Shown: positions 55,529 through 64,000 of the stretch, piece after piece
Layout: the number at the start of each line of letters is the position of its first letter
How positions within the stretch are numbered: the stretch's first letter is position 1
Position numbers and translations under genes: made by a program
Origin: Alteromonas sp. M12
Lineage (GTDB): Bacteria; Pseudomonadota; Gammaproteobacteria; Enterobacterales; Alteromonadaceae
DNA length: 64,000 nt
Assembly: GCF_037478005.1 (NCBI RefSeq)
Contig: NZ_CP144164.1
Coordinates: 3,224,001-3,288,000 of the forward strand
Direction: 5' to 3'
Notes under the pieces: model-generated
What the model was told of the DNA's origin: nothing
Database searches by the model: none
Seen by the model: the letters and a program-made list of their open reading frames with translations, nothing else

Positions 55529-56875
55529 ATGAGCGAAATCACCCCATCTGCCAATACGATAATAGCGTTGGAAACCCACGATATTCGTTTCCCAACATCT
55601 GAATCCCTAGATGGCTCTGATGCCATTAATAAAGATCCTGATTACTCTGCTGCATACTTAACTATCAGCACAGATAAAGGTAATAAAGGCCATGGATTAA
55701 TTTTTACCATTGGTCGCGGAAACGATATTTGCTGTAAAGCAATAGAAGCACTAGAACATCTTGTAGTTGGTAAAGACTTTAATAAAATCATTCAAAATAT
55801 TGGTGAGTTTTATGACACTCTACGTTCTGACAGTCAGTTGCGCTGGTTAGGCCCCGAAAAAGGCGTTATTCATATGGCCATTGGTGGTGTGATGAATGCA
55901 ATCTGGGATATGTGGGCAAAACACGCCAACAAACCTTTGTGGCGTTTATTGGCTGACATGAGCCCAGAAGAGTTTATTAATTGTATCGATTTCAGATATC
56001 TTTCAGACGCTCTGACTCGAGATGAAGCTCTGGATATAGTGCGTGCAAATGCAGACTCAAAAGCTGAACGAATTCAGTATTTAGAAGAAAATGGTTATCC
56101 TTCTTATACCACTTCAGCTGGATGGCTTGGCTACAGTGACGAAAAATTAAAAAGACTATGCCGAGAAGCATTGGATCAGGGTTTTAAACACATAAAACTA
56201 AAAGTTGGACAAGATTTAAATAGCGATATTAGACGCTGTCAAATCGCCCGCGACGTAATCGGCGATGACGTTAAGTTAATGATAGATGCCAATCAAATAT
56301 GGGAAGTTGATCAAGCCATTGACTGGGTAAATGAATTAGCCCATGTATCCCCTTGGTTTATTGAAGAACCAACTAGTCCAGACGATGTATTCGGCCACAA
56401 GAAAATTAAAGAAAACATCGGTGATGTTCAAGTTGCTACTGGTGAGCACTGCCATAACCGAATTATGTTCAAACAATTTATCGCCAATGACGCCATTGAT
56501 ATAGTGCAAATTGACTCCTGTCGTTTAGCCAGTGTTAATGAAATTTTAGCCGTTTATTTGCTAGCAGCGAAATATGGCAAACCAGTTTGTCCACATGCTG
56601 GAGGCGTAGGTTTATGTGAATACGTTCAGCACTTATCAATGATTGACTATGTACATATTTCTGCAGATTTAACTGATAGAGTTGTAGAGTTCGTCGACCA
56701 TTTACACGAACATTTCATTGATCCTTGTGTGATTAAAAACGGGGCGTATGTTGCACCAACTGCACCAGGATATAGTATCGAAATGTTTCAGGAAAGTATC
56801 GATGACTACACCTACCCTACAGGCGCACAGTGGCAAAAACGTTTAAACAATAAGACTATAAAACAGGCTTCGTAA
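55529..56875 (+). CDS. L-fuconate dehydratase (enolase superfamily)
   Basis: 448 aa, cytoplasmic. Converts L-fuconate to 2-keto-3-deoxy-L-fuconate. The mandelate-racemase/enolase signature is complete: KLK at Lys223 and Lys225 (HIKLKVGQD), metal ligands Asp253 (MIDAN), Glu279 (FIEEP) and Glu306 (TGEHCHN), and His356 (VCPHAGG), with Asp329 as partner. These follow the pattern of Xanthomonas FucD. GAGG ribosome site 7 nt upstream. First gene of the operon, whose stop overlaps the next start (TAATG). The length matches the family. Confidence 0.94.
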   Translation: MSEITPSANTIIALETHDIRFPTSESLDGSDAINKDPDYSAAYLTISTDKGNKGHGLIFTIGRGNDICCKAIEALEHLVVGKDFNKIIQNIGEFYDTLRSDSQLRWLGPEKGVIHMAIGGVMNAIWDMWAKHANKPLWRLLADMSPEEFINCIDFRYLSDALTRDEALDIVRANADSKAERIQYLEENGYPSYTTSAGWLGYSDEKLKRLCREALDQGFKHIKLKVGQDLNSDIRRCQIARDVIGDDVKLMIDANQIWEVDQAIDWVNELAHVSPWFIEEPTSPDDVFGHKKIKENIGDVQVATGEHCHNRIMFKQFIANDAIDIVQIDSCRLASVNEILAVYLLAAKYGKPVCPHAGGVGLCEYVQHLSMIDYVHISADLTDRVVEFVDHLHEHFIDPCVIKNGAYVAPTAPGYSIEMFQESIDDYTYPTGAQWQKRLNNKTIKQAS

Positions 56876-58026
56876 TGAACGATTTTTTTGATCCCACTTT
56901 GCCTGATGTTGCAACGTTAAAAGCGCGAGCTAAGACTCGAATACCCAAATTTGCTTTTGATTACCTGGAAGGCGGTTGTCACGAAGAAATTGGCTTACAA
57001 CGCAACCGTAGCGATATTCAAGCGGTACAGTTACGCAGCCGATTGTTGCAAAAATTTGATAAATCAGACATGTCGGTTGAGCTTTTTGGCCACAAATACG
57101 ATGCACCATTTGGTATTGCGCCCATTGGTTTGCAAGGGTTAATGTGGCCCAAAGCACCAGAAATTTTGGCCAAGGCCGCTGCCGATTTGAATGTGCCTTA
57201 CATATTAAGCACCGTTTCTTCAGCAAGCCTGGAGAACATTGCAGAGATATCTGAAGGCAAAGCATGGTACCAACTTTATAATCCCACGGATAAGAAAATT
57301 CGTGAGGATTTATTAAGTAGAATCAAACAAGCTGGTTACAAAGTGTTAGTGGTAACAGTGGATGTGCCGACCTTTGGTTATAGACCACGGGATATGAAAA
57401 ATGGTTTAGCCATGCCGCCCAAAATGACCTTGTCCAATATTGTGCAAATGTTATCTTGCCCAAGTTGGTTAATGGCAACTGCTTTGGCCGGCAAACCAGA
57501 GATGCAAACACTTAAACCTTATATGCCCAAAAATATGCCAACCGACCAATTGGCGGCATTTATGAACAAAACAGTAATGGGCAGAGTCGATATCGAAGGG
57601 CTTAAACCGATTCGAGATTTTTGGCAGGGTCCGCTAGTGATTAAAGGTTTAATTAATCAAGATGATGTAGCAGCTGCCATCGAGCTTGGCGCAGATGCTG
57701 TAGTGATGTCTAATCACGGTGCTCGTCAACTAGATGTGGGTGAATCTCCCGTAACTCCGTTACAAAAAGCAGCGGCGAAATATGCTAAAAACATCAAAAT
57801 ATTTATGGACAGCGGTTTGCGTTCAGGTACCAATATAGCGTCTGCTTTAGCATGTGGAGCTGATTTTACCTTTTTAGGACGGCCTTTTGTGTATGGTGTT
57901 GGCGCCATTGGTAACAAGGGCGGAGTACACACCATCAACTGTCTTAAAATTCAACTTGAACAAGTGATGAATCAACTGGGCTGCGCTAATGTCGCAGATC
58001 TTTCGAAGTTTTTAGTGAAGGACTAA
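56875..58026 (+). CDS. FMN-dependent alpha-hydroxy-acid dehydrogenase (L-lactate dehydrogenase-like)
   Basis: 383 aa. The (beta/alpha)8 FMN enzyme family of LldD and glycolate oxidase: FAFDYLEGGCHEEIG at the N-terminus, APIGLQGLMWP, and the active-site block VVMSNHGARQLD with catalytic His281, then MDSGLRSGTNIASALACGA for the phosphate grip. Ala replaces the usual Gly after NHG. Oxidises L-2-hydroxy acids. In this operon the likely substrate is the L-lactate produced by the FAH-type hydrolase, giving pyruvate; alternatively another hydroxy acid of the pathway. Translationally coupled to the dehydratase. Confidence 0.9.
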   Translation: MNDFFDPTLPDVATLKARAKTRIPKFAFDYLEGGCHEEIGLQRNRSDIQAVQLRSRLLQKFDKSDMSVELFGHKYDAPFGIAPIGLQGLMWPKAPEILAKAAADLNVPYILSTVSSASLENIAEISEGKAWYQLYNPTDKKIREDLLSRIKQAGYKVLVVTVDVPTFGYRPRDMKNGLAMPPKMTLSNIVQMLSCPSWLMATALAGKPEMQTLKPYMPKNMPTDQLAAFMNKTVMGRVDIEGLKPIRDFWQGPLVIKGLINQDDVAAAIELGADAVVMSNHGARQLDVGESPVTPLQKAAAKYAKNIKIFMDSGLRSGTNIASALACGADFTFLGRPFVYGVGAIGNKGGVHTINCLKIQLEQVMNQLGCANVADLSKFLVKD

Positions 58027-58030
58027 GCGG

Positions 58031-59101
58031 ATGAGTACAATGCACAATTCCCCTGTTATACCCAAAAGACAAATTGGCAACACTGATCTCGAGGTAGATA
58101 CATTAGGTTTCGGCTGTGCTCCTATGGGCAATCTGTATCAGCCAATTAGTGATGATGACTCTAAAGCGGTATTAACTGCCGCTTGGCAGGCAGGCTTCCG
58201 TCACTATGATACTGCACCTCATTATGGCCAAGGTCTGAGTGAAAGACGCACAGGTGATCTTTTACGTCCCTTGCAAGGCAAAGACTACGTACTTTCTACT
58301 AAAGTTGGGCGTTTGCTCAAGCCAGCAGGCTACGCTAAAGAACGACATGGCTTTATGTCTCCCATGCCTTTCGATATTCAATATGATTACAGCTATGACG
58401 GCATAATGCGGTCATTTGAAGACAGCCTACAGCGTTTGGGTTTAGACAGAATTGATATTCTGTATATGCATGATATTGGTCGTGACACCCATGGTGATGA
58501 AAACGACAAACATTTTCCGATCGCAATGCAAGGTGGCTATAAAGCCATGGATCAGTTACGCAGCGAAGGGCTGGTAAAAGCAATAGGCTTGGGTGTGAAT
58601 GAATACCAGGTCTGCGAACAAGCAATGGATCACGGTGACTGGGATTGTTTTTTACTTGCTGGGCGTTACAGTCTACTTGAACAGCAGTCGTTGCAGACAT
58701 TTTTGCCTAAATGTCAGGCACGAAACACCTCAATTATTATTGGTGGCCCTTACAACTCAGGAATTTTAGCGACTGGAGTTAAAGGTAACAGGACTGCATA
58801 TTATAATTACGCCCCTGCCCCAGCAGAAATAGTTGAACGGGTCAGCAAAATAGAAGAATTGTGCGAACAATACAATGTAACCTTGGCTGCTGCGGCTCTG
58901 CAGTTTCCACTGGCACATCCAAGTGTTGTCTCTGTCATTCCAGGGCTTGGCAACATCAACAGAATAGATAAGACAATAAGTTTATTCAAACAAACCATAC
59001 CCAGCGAGTTTTGGCAGAGCTTGAAGGCGAACGGTTTGTTAGATAAGCAAGCTCCTGTGCCTACAAATCAAACAACGGATGTTGCTTCTCATGCGAATTG
59101 A
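58031..59101 (+). CDS. Aldo-keto reductase, probable L-fucose dehydrogenase
   Basis: 356 aa. Aldo-keto reductase tetrad visible: Asp60 and Tyr65 (FRHYDTAPHYGQG), Lys91 (LSTKVGRL) and His147 (ILYMHDIGRD). This subgroup includes bacterial L-fucose and D-threo-aldose dehydrogenases, which oxidise L-fucose to the lactone with NAD(P)+. The lactonase and dehydratase genes beside it support this. Starts 4 nt after the previous stop; the last 11 nt overlap the lactonase gene. Confidence 0.88.
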   Translation: MSTMHNSPVIPKRQIGNTDLEVDTLGFGCAPMGNLYQPISDDDSKAVLTAAWQAGFRHYDTAPHYGQGLSERRTGDLLRPLQGKDYVLSTKVGRLLKPAGYAKERHGFMSPMPFDIQYDYSYDGIMRSFEDSLQRLGLDRIDILYMHDIGRDTHGDENDKHFPIAMQGGYKAMDQLRSEGLVKAIGLGVNEYQVCEQAMDHGDWDCFLLAGRYSLLEQQSLQTFLPKCQARNTSIIIGGPYNSGILATGVKGNRTAYYNYAPAPAEIVERVSKIEELCEQYNVTLAAAALQFPLAHPSVVSVIPGLGNINRIDKTISLFKQTIPSEFWQSLKANGLLDKQAPVPTNQTTDVASHAN

Positions 59102-59927
59102 TAGCCATCAACACTTTTGGCAGCGTGAGCTGGGGCATTACAACTGGTTGACTGAAGATTTGGGTGCTATTTATCGAGATTTCTTACCTGAAGATCTGCG
59201 TCCACATCTGAAAAAATCAGGTATTGATAAGACAGTGTTGATACAAGCTGCACCAGATATGGACGAAACGAAATACATGTTATCTCTGGCCCACAGTACC
59301 GATTTTATAGCAGGCGTTGTTGGCTGGGTTGATATGCAACATGTAGATGCGCCATACCATATCGCCAGACTATCGAAAGATCCCTATTTTAAAGGGATAA
59401 GACCTATGATCCAAGATATTGTCGATGATGATTGGATGCTCAAACCCGAACTCAATCCGGCCTTTGTTGCGCTGATGAAACTAAACTTGAGTTTTGATGC
59501 GTTAGTCAAACCAAGACACTTAAAGCAATTATTAACCTTGGTCGATCGTTATCCCAATTTAAAAATCGCCATTGATCATGCCGCGAAGCCGAATATTGCC
59601 GAAGCACAATTTTCACAATGGGCAGCGGACATTAAAGAATTAGCGAAAAGACCAAATGTATATTGCAAATTATCTGGTTTAGTGACCGAAGCGGGAAACA
59701 ACCCAAATTTTGATATTTTGGTTCCATACATGCGCCACCTATTCGAGTGTTTTGGTGCTTCACGATTGATGTGGGGTAGTGATTGGCCGGTGCTGAATCT
59801 AGCCACAGACTATACCGAATGGGTAGCTTTAACAGAAGCCTTTTTGGCCACGCTGACGAACGAACAGCAAGTACAAATTTGGTCAAAAACGGCCAGTAAA
59901 TTTTATCGTTTGCAATATCTAGATTAG
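59091..59927 (+). CDS. L-fuconolactonase, amidohydrolase family
   Basis: 278 aa from the ATG that gives the canonical start MRIDSHQHFW; an in-frame ATG 12 nt upstream adds MLLL and is less likely. Metal and active-site residues: His6 and His8, His163 in AIDHAAKP, and Asp231 in MWGSDWPVL. Family members include fucono-1,5-lactonases acting on the product of L-fucose dehydrogenase. Overlaps the end of the aldo-keto reductase gene, so co-translated with it. Confidence 0.9.
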   Translation: MRIDSHQHFWQRELGHYNWLTEDLGAIYRDFLPEDLRPHLKKSGIDKTVLIQAAPDMDETKYMLSLAHSTDFIAGVVGWVDMQHVDAPYHIARLSKDPYFKGIRPMIQDIVDDDWMLKPELNPAFVALMKLNLSFDALVKPRHLKQLLTLVDRYPNLKIAIDHAAKPNIAEAQFSQWAADIKELAKRPNVYCKLSGLVTEAGNNPNFDILVPYMRHLFECFGASRLMWGSDWPVLNLATDYTEWVALTEAFLATLTNEQQVQIWSKTASKFYRLQYLD

Positions 59928-59965
59928 GTACTGCTGACACTATTGAGATTGTAAAGGGCAAAACT

Positions 59966-60742
59966 ATGAACAAGAATTTATCCGGTAAAACAGCATTGGT
60001 GACTGGCGGTGGAAGCGGCATAGGTAGAAGTGTGTGTCTACGATTAGCTGCCGCTGGCGCGCATATATTTGTACTCGACTTAGACGAACAAGCAGCCCAA
60101 GAAACCGTCAACCTAATCGAAACGGAAAATGGTTTTGCAAGTGCGCACAAATGCAACGTTGCTGATCATGCCGACGTACAACAAGTGATTAGCGATATCC
60201 TAGATAAGCAATCTATCGATATTTTGATCAACAACGCAGGTATTGCTCATGTAGGCAATCTTGAAAACACCAGTGAAGCAGACTTAGACAGACTATATCA
60301 AGTTAACGTTAAAGGTGTTTACAACGCTATGTCGGCTACGGTTCCCGCTATGAAAGCCAGAAAATATGGCGTGATCATCAACTTAGCATCGGTAGCATCG
60401 TCCGTTGGGATCGCAGATAGATTTGCGTATTCGATGACGAAAGGCGCGGTTTTGACGATGACGTATTCCGTAGCTAAGGATTACATTAATGATGGAATCC
60501 GTTGTAACTGTATAGCCCCAGGACGAGTACACACACCATTTGTGGATAATTTCTTAGATAAAAACTATCCCGATAATCGCGATGAAATGTTCGAAAAACT
60601 ATCTAAGAGCCAACCTATTGGACGTATGGGTAATGCAGAAGAAATTGCAGGTTTGATTAATTATTTATGCTCTGATGAAGCGGCGTTTATCACCGGCTCT
60701 AATTTCCCCATCGATGGTGGTTTCGTAACCTTAAATAATTAA
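59966..60742 (+). CDS. SDR-family 2-keto-3-deoxy-L-fuconate dehydrogenase
   Basis: 258 aa classical short-chain dehydrogenase. NAD-binding TGGGSGIG (13-20), DLDEQ at strand 2 (NAD-preferring Asp), NNAG, catalytic Ser in LASVASS and Tyr155-x3-Lys159 in AYSMTKG. Closest known function in this setting is oxidation of 2-keto-3-deoxy-L-fuconate to the 2,4-diketo acid, which the next gene product would hydrolyse. Ribosome site GTAAAGGG just upstream. Confidence 0.9.
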   Translation: MNKNLSGKTALVTGGGSGIGRSVCLRLAAAGAHIFVLDLDEQAAQETVNLIETENGFASAHKCNVADHADVQQVISDILDKQSIDILINNAGIAHVGNLENTSEADLDRLYQVNVKGVYNAMSATVPAMKARKYGVIINLASVASSVGIADRFAYSMTKGAVLTMTYSVAKDYINDGIRCNCIAPGRVHTPFVDNFLDKNYPDNRDEMFEKLSKSQPIGRMGNAEEIAGLINYLCSDEAAFITGSNFPIDGGFVTLNN

Positions 60743-60798
60743 ACAGAAATTGTGCGAAGAAAGAATTTAAACAAGTTAAATATGAATTGGAGTAACAA

Positions 60799-61650
60799 AT
60801 GAAATTAGTACGCTTCGGCAAAAATGGGCATGAAAAGCCAGGAATTGTAGACTCAAACGATCAAATTCGAAGCCTTGAAGGCATAGTAGAAGACATTGAT
60901 GGACACACTCTCAGCGCTGCAAGTTTAGATAAACTAAGAGATCTAGACCTTAGCACCCTACCCTTAGCCCCTGAAAACGTTCGTATCGGCCCCTGTGTAG
61001 GCAAAGTTGGCAAGTTTATATGTATTGGTCTCAACTATAGTGACCATGCTGCTGAATCAGGCATGGCATTGCCGGTAGAACCTGAAGTATTTACAAAAGC
61101 CACCAGCGCTATTTGTGGTCCTGATGACAACATCATCAAACCTAAAAATAGCACCAAGCTGGATTGGGAAGTAGAATTAGCGTTAGTCATTGGCAAAGAG
61201 GCAAGCTACGTTACTGAAGAAGAAGCACCATCGCATATAGCTGGCTACTGTGTATGTAATGACGTATCTGAGCGAAGCTTCCAACTAGAACGTGGAAACC
61301 AATGGGACAAAGGAAAAGGCTGTGACACTTTCGGTCCAATAGGCCCTTGGTTGGTAACCAGTGATGAAGTTGGAAACCCCAACGAGTTAGATATGTGGCT
61401 AGAAGTAAATGGCCATCGCTACCAAAACGGCAACAGCCGTACCATGGTATTTAAACCTGCATTTATTGTAAGTTATTTAAGTCAATTTATGAGTTTACAA
61501 CCTGGCGATATCATTTCTACTGGCACACCACCGGGCGTTGGTTTAGGCCAAAAACCACCGGTATATTTAAACGCTGGTGATAAAATCTCGCTAGGCATTG
61601 AACGTCTTGGTACACAAGAGCAGCTTGTAGTTGATTACAAGCAGCCTTAA
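60799..61650 (+). CDS. FAH-family 2,4-diketo-3-deoxy-L-fuconate hydrolase
   Basis: 283 aa, fumarylacetoacetate-hydrolase fold. IGLNYSDHAAESGM, then metal ligands Glu124 and Glu126 (LDWEVELALVIG) and Asp155 (VCNDVSERSFQ). GDTFGP-type motif appears as CDTFGPIGPWL, and ISTGTPPGVG closes the domain. Cleaves the diketo acid to pyruvate and L-lactate in the non-phosphorylative route. Strong GGAG site upstream. Last gene of the operon, followed by a hairpin. Confidence 0.92.
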   Translation: MKLVRFGKNGHEKPGIVDSNDQIRSLEGIVEDIDGHTLSAASLDKLRDLDLSTLPLAPENVRIGPCVGKVGKFICIGLNYSDHAAESGMALPVEPEVFTKATSAICGPDDNIIKPKNSTKLDWEVELALVIGKEASYVTEEEAPSHIAGYCVCNDVSERSFQLERGNQWDKGKGCDTFGPIGPWLVTSDEVGNPNELDMWLEVNGHRYQNGNSRTMVFKPAFIVSYLSQFMSLQPGDIISTGTPPGVGLGQKPPVYLNAGDKISLGIERLGTQEQLVVDYKQP

Positions 61651-62094
61651 ACCTACCTAATAAACTTATCATTAGCCAACGACTTATATTCGTCTACACT
61701 GTGAGATTTAAGTCGTTGGATTCATCTTCTATCCGCAATCACCAAAGCTGTTTTTTAGAATTGTATCTAACCTTCTCGGTTTCACTGCTCCTTCACTTAA
61801 CTAGCAAACAAATCTATAGCCGAATACCTTGCCCTGTAGTCATTAAACTAAAAAGTAGTGCCTGAGACACTGCTCTATGCAGTATAAATTTAAACAAGCT
61901 AGACAAATGCGCTGCAAGAACAAAAAACAAAGCCAGAACGAGGTATGAAAAGATGAAGGTTAAAACGTGGAATAGTGGTAAAAGCCAGCAGTTTCTAGCA
62001 ATATTGAAGAGGTAATTTTATAGCGTTTTACATCGAAAACGGAAAAGTTAGAGCCGGAGTAGAAGGTTCTATAAAAGTAGAATGTTAAAAACTT
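61651..62094. other. Gene-poor stretch marking the right edge of the locus
   Basis: After the operon terminator I see no gene, RNA or repeat. Only short broken frames are present. It separates the catabolic operon from the purL region. Confidence 0.5.
61676..61719 (+). terminator. Hairpin after the fucose-catabolic operon
   Basis: An 11-bp perfect stem CCAACGACTTA / TAAGTCGTTGG with a 22-nt loop; followed by ATTCATCTTC. Moderate terminator. Confidence 0.55.
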
Positions 62095-62229
62095 CTAATT
62101 TCGAGTATTTTCAATATCAGTAGAAGTGGTTTGAGAGCTTGCGGGAGTGCTAACAACGGCTAAAACAACTAGGAAAAGTACAGTGGCAAAAACACCCGTT
62201 AAACCAAACCCTTTTGACGAACGATTCAT
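62095..62229 (-). CDS. Small single-helix membrane or secreted peptide, 44 aa
   Basis: The frame encodes MNRSSKGFGLTGVFATVLF, followed by LVVLAVVSTPASS and a polar tail QTTSTDIENTRN. It has a basic N-terminus, a hydrophobic helix and a possible signal cleavage at PASS. A weak purine-rich ribosome site (AAGAGAAA) lies upstream. Unrecognised; the composition is clearly non-random for a membrane peptide, but no family is known to me. Confidence 0.45.
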   Translation of the reverse strand: MNRSSKGFGLTGVFATVLFLVVLAVVSTPASSQTTSTDIENTRN

Positions 62230-62415
62230 TTTATTTCTCTTATTATTATTTTAAAATAGTAATTGTTGTCGGTAAGTTTATGCAAGTCCATTTGGTAAAA
62301 ATATCATCTCTGATAACTACACCTAGATTAGACTTTAGTCTAAACCCGTTTTTCCCAATTGACAAGGGATTATTTAATTAAATCAACGATCTAACGTACA
62401 ACTATAATTCATTAA

Positions 62416-62443
62416 AAAAGCGCCTAAAAAATTAGGCGCTTTT
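62416..62443 (-). terminator. Intrinsic terminator of purL
   Basis: A 12-bp stem (AAAAGCGCCTAA / TTAGGCGCTTTT) with a 4-nt loop. On the minus strand the stem ends in TTTTTTAATG. Strong terminator. Confidence 0.85.
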
Positions 62444-62487
62444 AGATTTTTTAGATTCGTAATTGTAGTAAATCGCTTTCTTTGTGG

Positions 62488-64000
62488 TTAGCCAGCAAAG
62501 ACTCGTGCATTTCTAAACATTCTCATCCAAGGACCATCTTCTTGCCACTCGTCTGCTTGCCACGAATTTGCCACGGCTCTAAACACTCGCTCAGGATGCG
62601 GCATCATAATAGTGGCACGACCATCACTGGAGGTGAGTCCTGAAATCCCGTCCGGAGAACCATTCGGGTTGGCTGGATACTGTTCTGTGACATTTCCCCA
62701 ATTATCCACATATTTCAACGCAACATGTTGATTATTTTGAACTTGTCGAAGATGACCAGTATGTTTAAATTCTGCTCTTCCCTCGCCATGTGAAACAGCT
62801 ATGGGTAGACGTGAACCCTGCATGCCAGCAAAGAATATTGATTTACTCTCTTGAACTTCCAACATCGACACTCGCGCCTCAAATCGTTCCGATTGGTTCG
62901 TTACAAAATGCGGCCATAAATCAGCACCAGGAATCAGAGATTTCAAATTTGAAAGCATTTGACAACCATTACATACGCCTAAGCTAAACGAATCTTGCCG
63001 ATGGAAGAACTGTTCAAATTGATCGCGGGCATAGTTATTAAACAAAATGGACTTAGCCCATCCTTCCCCTGCTCCCAGCACATCACCATATGAGAAACCA
63101 CCACAGGCAACCAAACCAGCAAACTGATCTAACGCGACGTTCTGACCAATAACATCACTCATATGCACATCAATTGCGTTAAAACCTGCGCGATTGAATG
63201 CAGCGGCCATTTCGTTTTGAGAGTTAACACCTTGCTCACGTAAAATAGCGATTTTAGGTTTAATACCTTTCGAAATATAAGGTGCAGCAACATCTTCATT
63301 GATGTCGTAGCTTAGCTCACAATGTAAACCTGGATCCTGCGCATTCCCTTTGGCTTGCCACTCTTGGTCCACACATTCAGGGTTATCTCTTAAGCGTTGC
63401 ATCTTGTCTGTGGTTTCTGCCCAAATCAGACGATAGTAGCCGCGCTCTTGTGATATGACTTTTTGTTGTTTATGACTAATTTCAATTCTGTCTGAATTGT
63501 TTAGACTTCCAACTACATGGGTGACTTCAGTAAGATTATGTTGACTTAGCACTTGGTTGACTTTATCTAAGTTGGATTTCGTCACCTGAACCACTGCGCC
63601 TAATTCTTCGTTAAACAATACTGACTGCGCATCCCCCTTGAAACTATCTAATTGAACGTCAATGCCTGTATGTCCAGCAAAAGCCATTTCAACCAAAGTA
63701 GTGAACAAACCACCATCAGATCTATCGTGATATGCCAACAATAACTCTTGATGCACCAAAGTTTGCATTGCTTCAAAGAAAGATTTTAGTAATTTAGGCT
63801 TAGTGACATCAGGAGCTTGATTACCTAACTGACTGTATACCTGAGCCAAACAAGAACCACCGATACGATTGCGTCCTTCACCCAAATCTAAACATAATAA
63901 AAGCGTATCACCCTTATCGGTTCTTAGCTGCGGAGTTAGCGTATTACGGATATCTCGGACCGCACCAAAGGCGGTGATAATTAATGACAATGGTGAAGTT
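62488..64000 (-). CDS. purL: Phosphoribosylformylglycinamidine synthase, C-terminal part (gene runs off the window)
   Basis: The frame is open to the right edge, so only about 500 of roughly 1300 residues are present. It holds the end of the second synthetase half ([31 protein letters not shown]) and the whole class-I glutamine amidotransferase domain. In the latter, the nucleophile is in GVCNGCQML, with SHGEGRAEF and the His/Glu dyad in [10 protein letters not shown]. Catalyses FGAR to FGAM in purine synthesis. A core housekeeping gene that marks the chromosomal flank of the locus. Confidence 0.96.
   Translation of the reverse strand, partial: TSPLSLIITAFGAVRDIRNTLTPQLRTDKGDTLLLCLDLGEGRNRIGGSCLAQVYSQLGNQAPDVTKPKLLKSFFEAMQTLVHQELLLAYHDRSDGGLFTTLVEMAFAGHTGIDVQLDSFKGDAQSVLFNEELGAVVQVTKSNLDKVNQVLSQHNLTEVTHVVGSLNNSDRIEISHKQQKVISQERGYYRLIWAETTDKMQRLRDNPECVDQEWQAKGNAQDPGLHCELSYDINEDVAAPYISKGIKPKIAILREQGVNSQNEMAAAFNRAGFNAIDVHMSDVIGQNVALDQFAGLVACGGFSYGDVLGAGEGWAKSILFNNYARDQFEQFFHRQDSFSLGVCNGCQMLSNLKSLIPGADLWPHFVTNQSERFEARVSMLEVQESKSIFFAGMQGSRLPIAVSHGEGRAEFKHTGHLRQVQNNQHVALKYVDNWGNVTEQYPANPNGSPDGISGLTSSDGRATIMMPHPERVFRAVANSWQADEWQEDGPWMRMFRNARVFAG

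Noticed and set aside
59632..60156. 174-codon minus-strand ORF
   Set aside because: Antisense to well-supported lactonase and SDR genes. No recognisable content.
1..64000. CRISPR arrays, tRNA/rRNA genes, insertion sequences
   Set aside because: I looked for regularly spaced repeats, cloverleaf or ribosomal signatures and transposase motifs and saw none. A tRNAscan, Infernal and ISfinder run would be decisive.

Overview
The window is most of a large polysaccharide-utilization locus for a sulfated, L-fucose-rich glycan, almost certainly brown-algal fucoidan. The host looks like a marine gammaproteobacterium of the Alteromonadales (Paraglaciecola/Glaciecola/Alteromonas-like). Reasons: Alteromonadales-type TonB-dependent receptors of about 920 aa with no SusD, many signal-peptide or lipoprotein CDSs, AT-rich intergenic DNA, a PEP-CTERM protein, and purL as chromosomal flank. 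Genus assignment is inference.

Layout. 1-1521: 3' part of a beta-helix (GH141-like) enzyme with a C-terminal PDZ domain, then a short gene remnant. 1.9-3.8 kb: a Sel1-repeat/TonB-C-like protein and an EF-hand lipoprotein. 4.3-4.7 kb: a decayed type I secretion ABC ATPase. 4.8-32.6 kb, nearly all minus strand: eight sulfatases, a GH95-like and a GH29 fucosidase, an unrecognised 827-aa lipoprotein, a TonB-dependent receptor with a surface lipoprotein, and (plus strand) an IclR-family regulator. 33-38.5 kb, plus strand: one sulfatase, a GH29-superfamily-like TIM barrel with two LamG domains, and a PEP-CTERM protein. 39-55.1 kb: five more sulfatases (one on the plus strand), a second GH29 enzyme, a second EF-hand protein, a sialate-O-acetylesterase-like enzyme and a second TonB-dependent receptor. 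55.5-61.7 kb: a six-gene plus-strand operon for non-phosphorylative L-fucose catabolism. 62.1-64 kb: a 44-codon ORF and the 3' end of purL, the housekeeping flank.

Working model. Surface and periplasmic endo-enzymes cut the polymer, the two TonB receptors import oligosaccharides, fourteen Cys-type (formylglycine) sulfatases and an esterase strip sulfate and acetyl groups, and GH29/GH95/GH141-like enzymes release L-fucose. In the cytoplasm, an aldo-keto reductase, lactonase, fuconate dehydratase, SDR dehydrogenase and FAH-type hydrolase convert fucose to pyruvate and L-lactate. A FMN-dependent 2-hydroxy-acid dehydrogenase in the same operon would turn lactate into pyruvate.

The most notable non-coding signal is a recurrent AT-rich box (core like GAAACAWTRTT, flanked by ATATTT and TAAA). 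I find it by eye upstream of almost every transcription unit: iclR, both TonB receptor units, the GH95 unit, three sulfatase units, both EF-hand genes, the LamG gene and the fucose operon. In the fucose operon it lies just downstream of a strong sigma70-like promoter. This suggests one locus-wide regulon under the IclR protein. Other points worth a second look are the paired EF-hand proteins, lysine-rich tails on several secreted proteins, and two large enzymes of unassigned activity.
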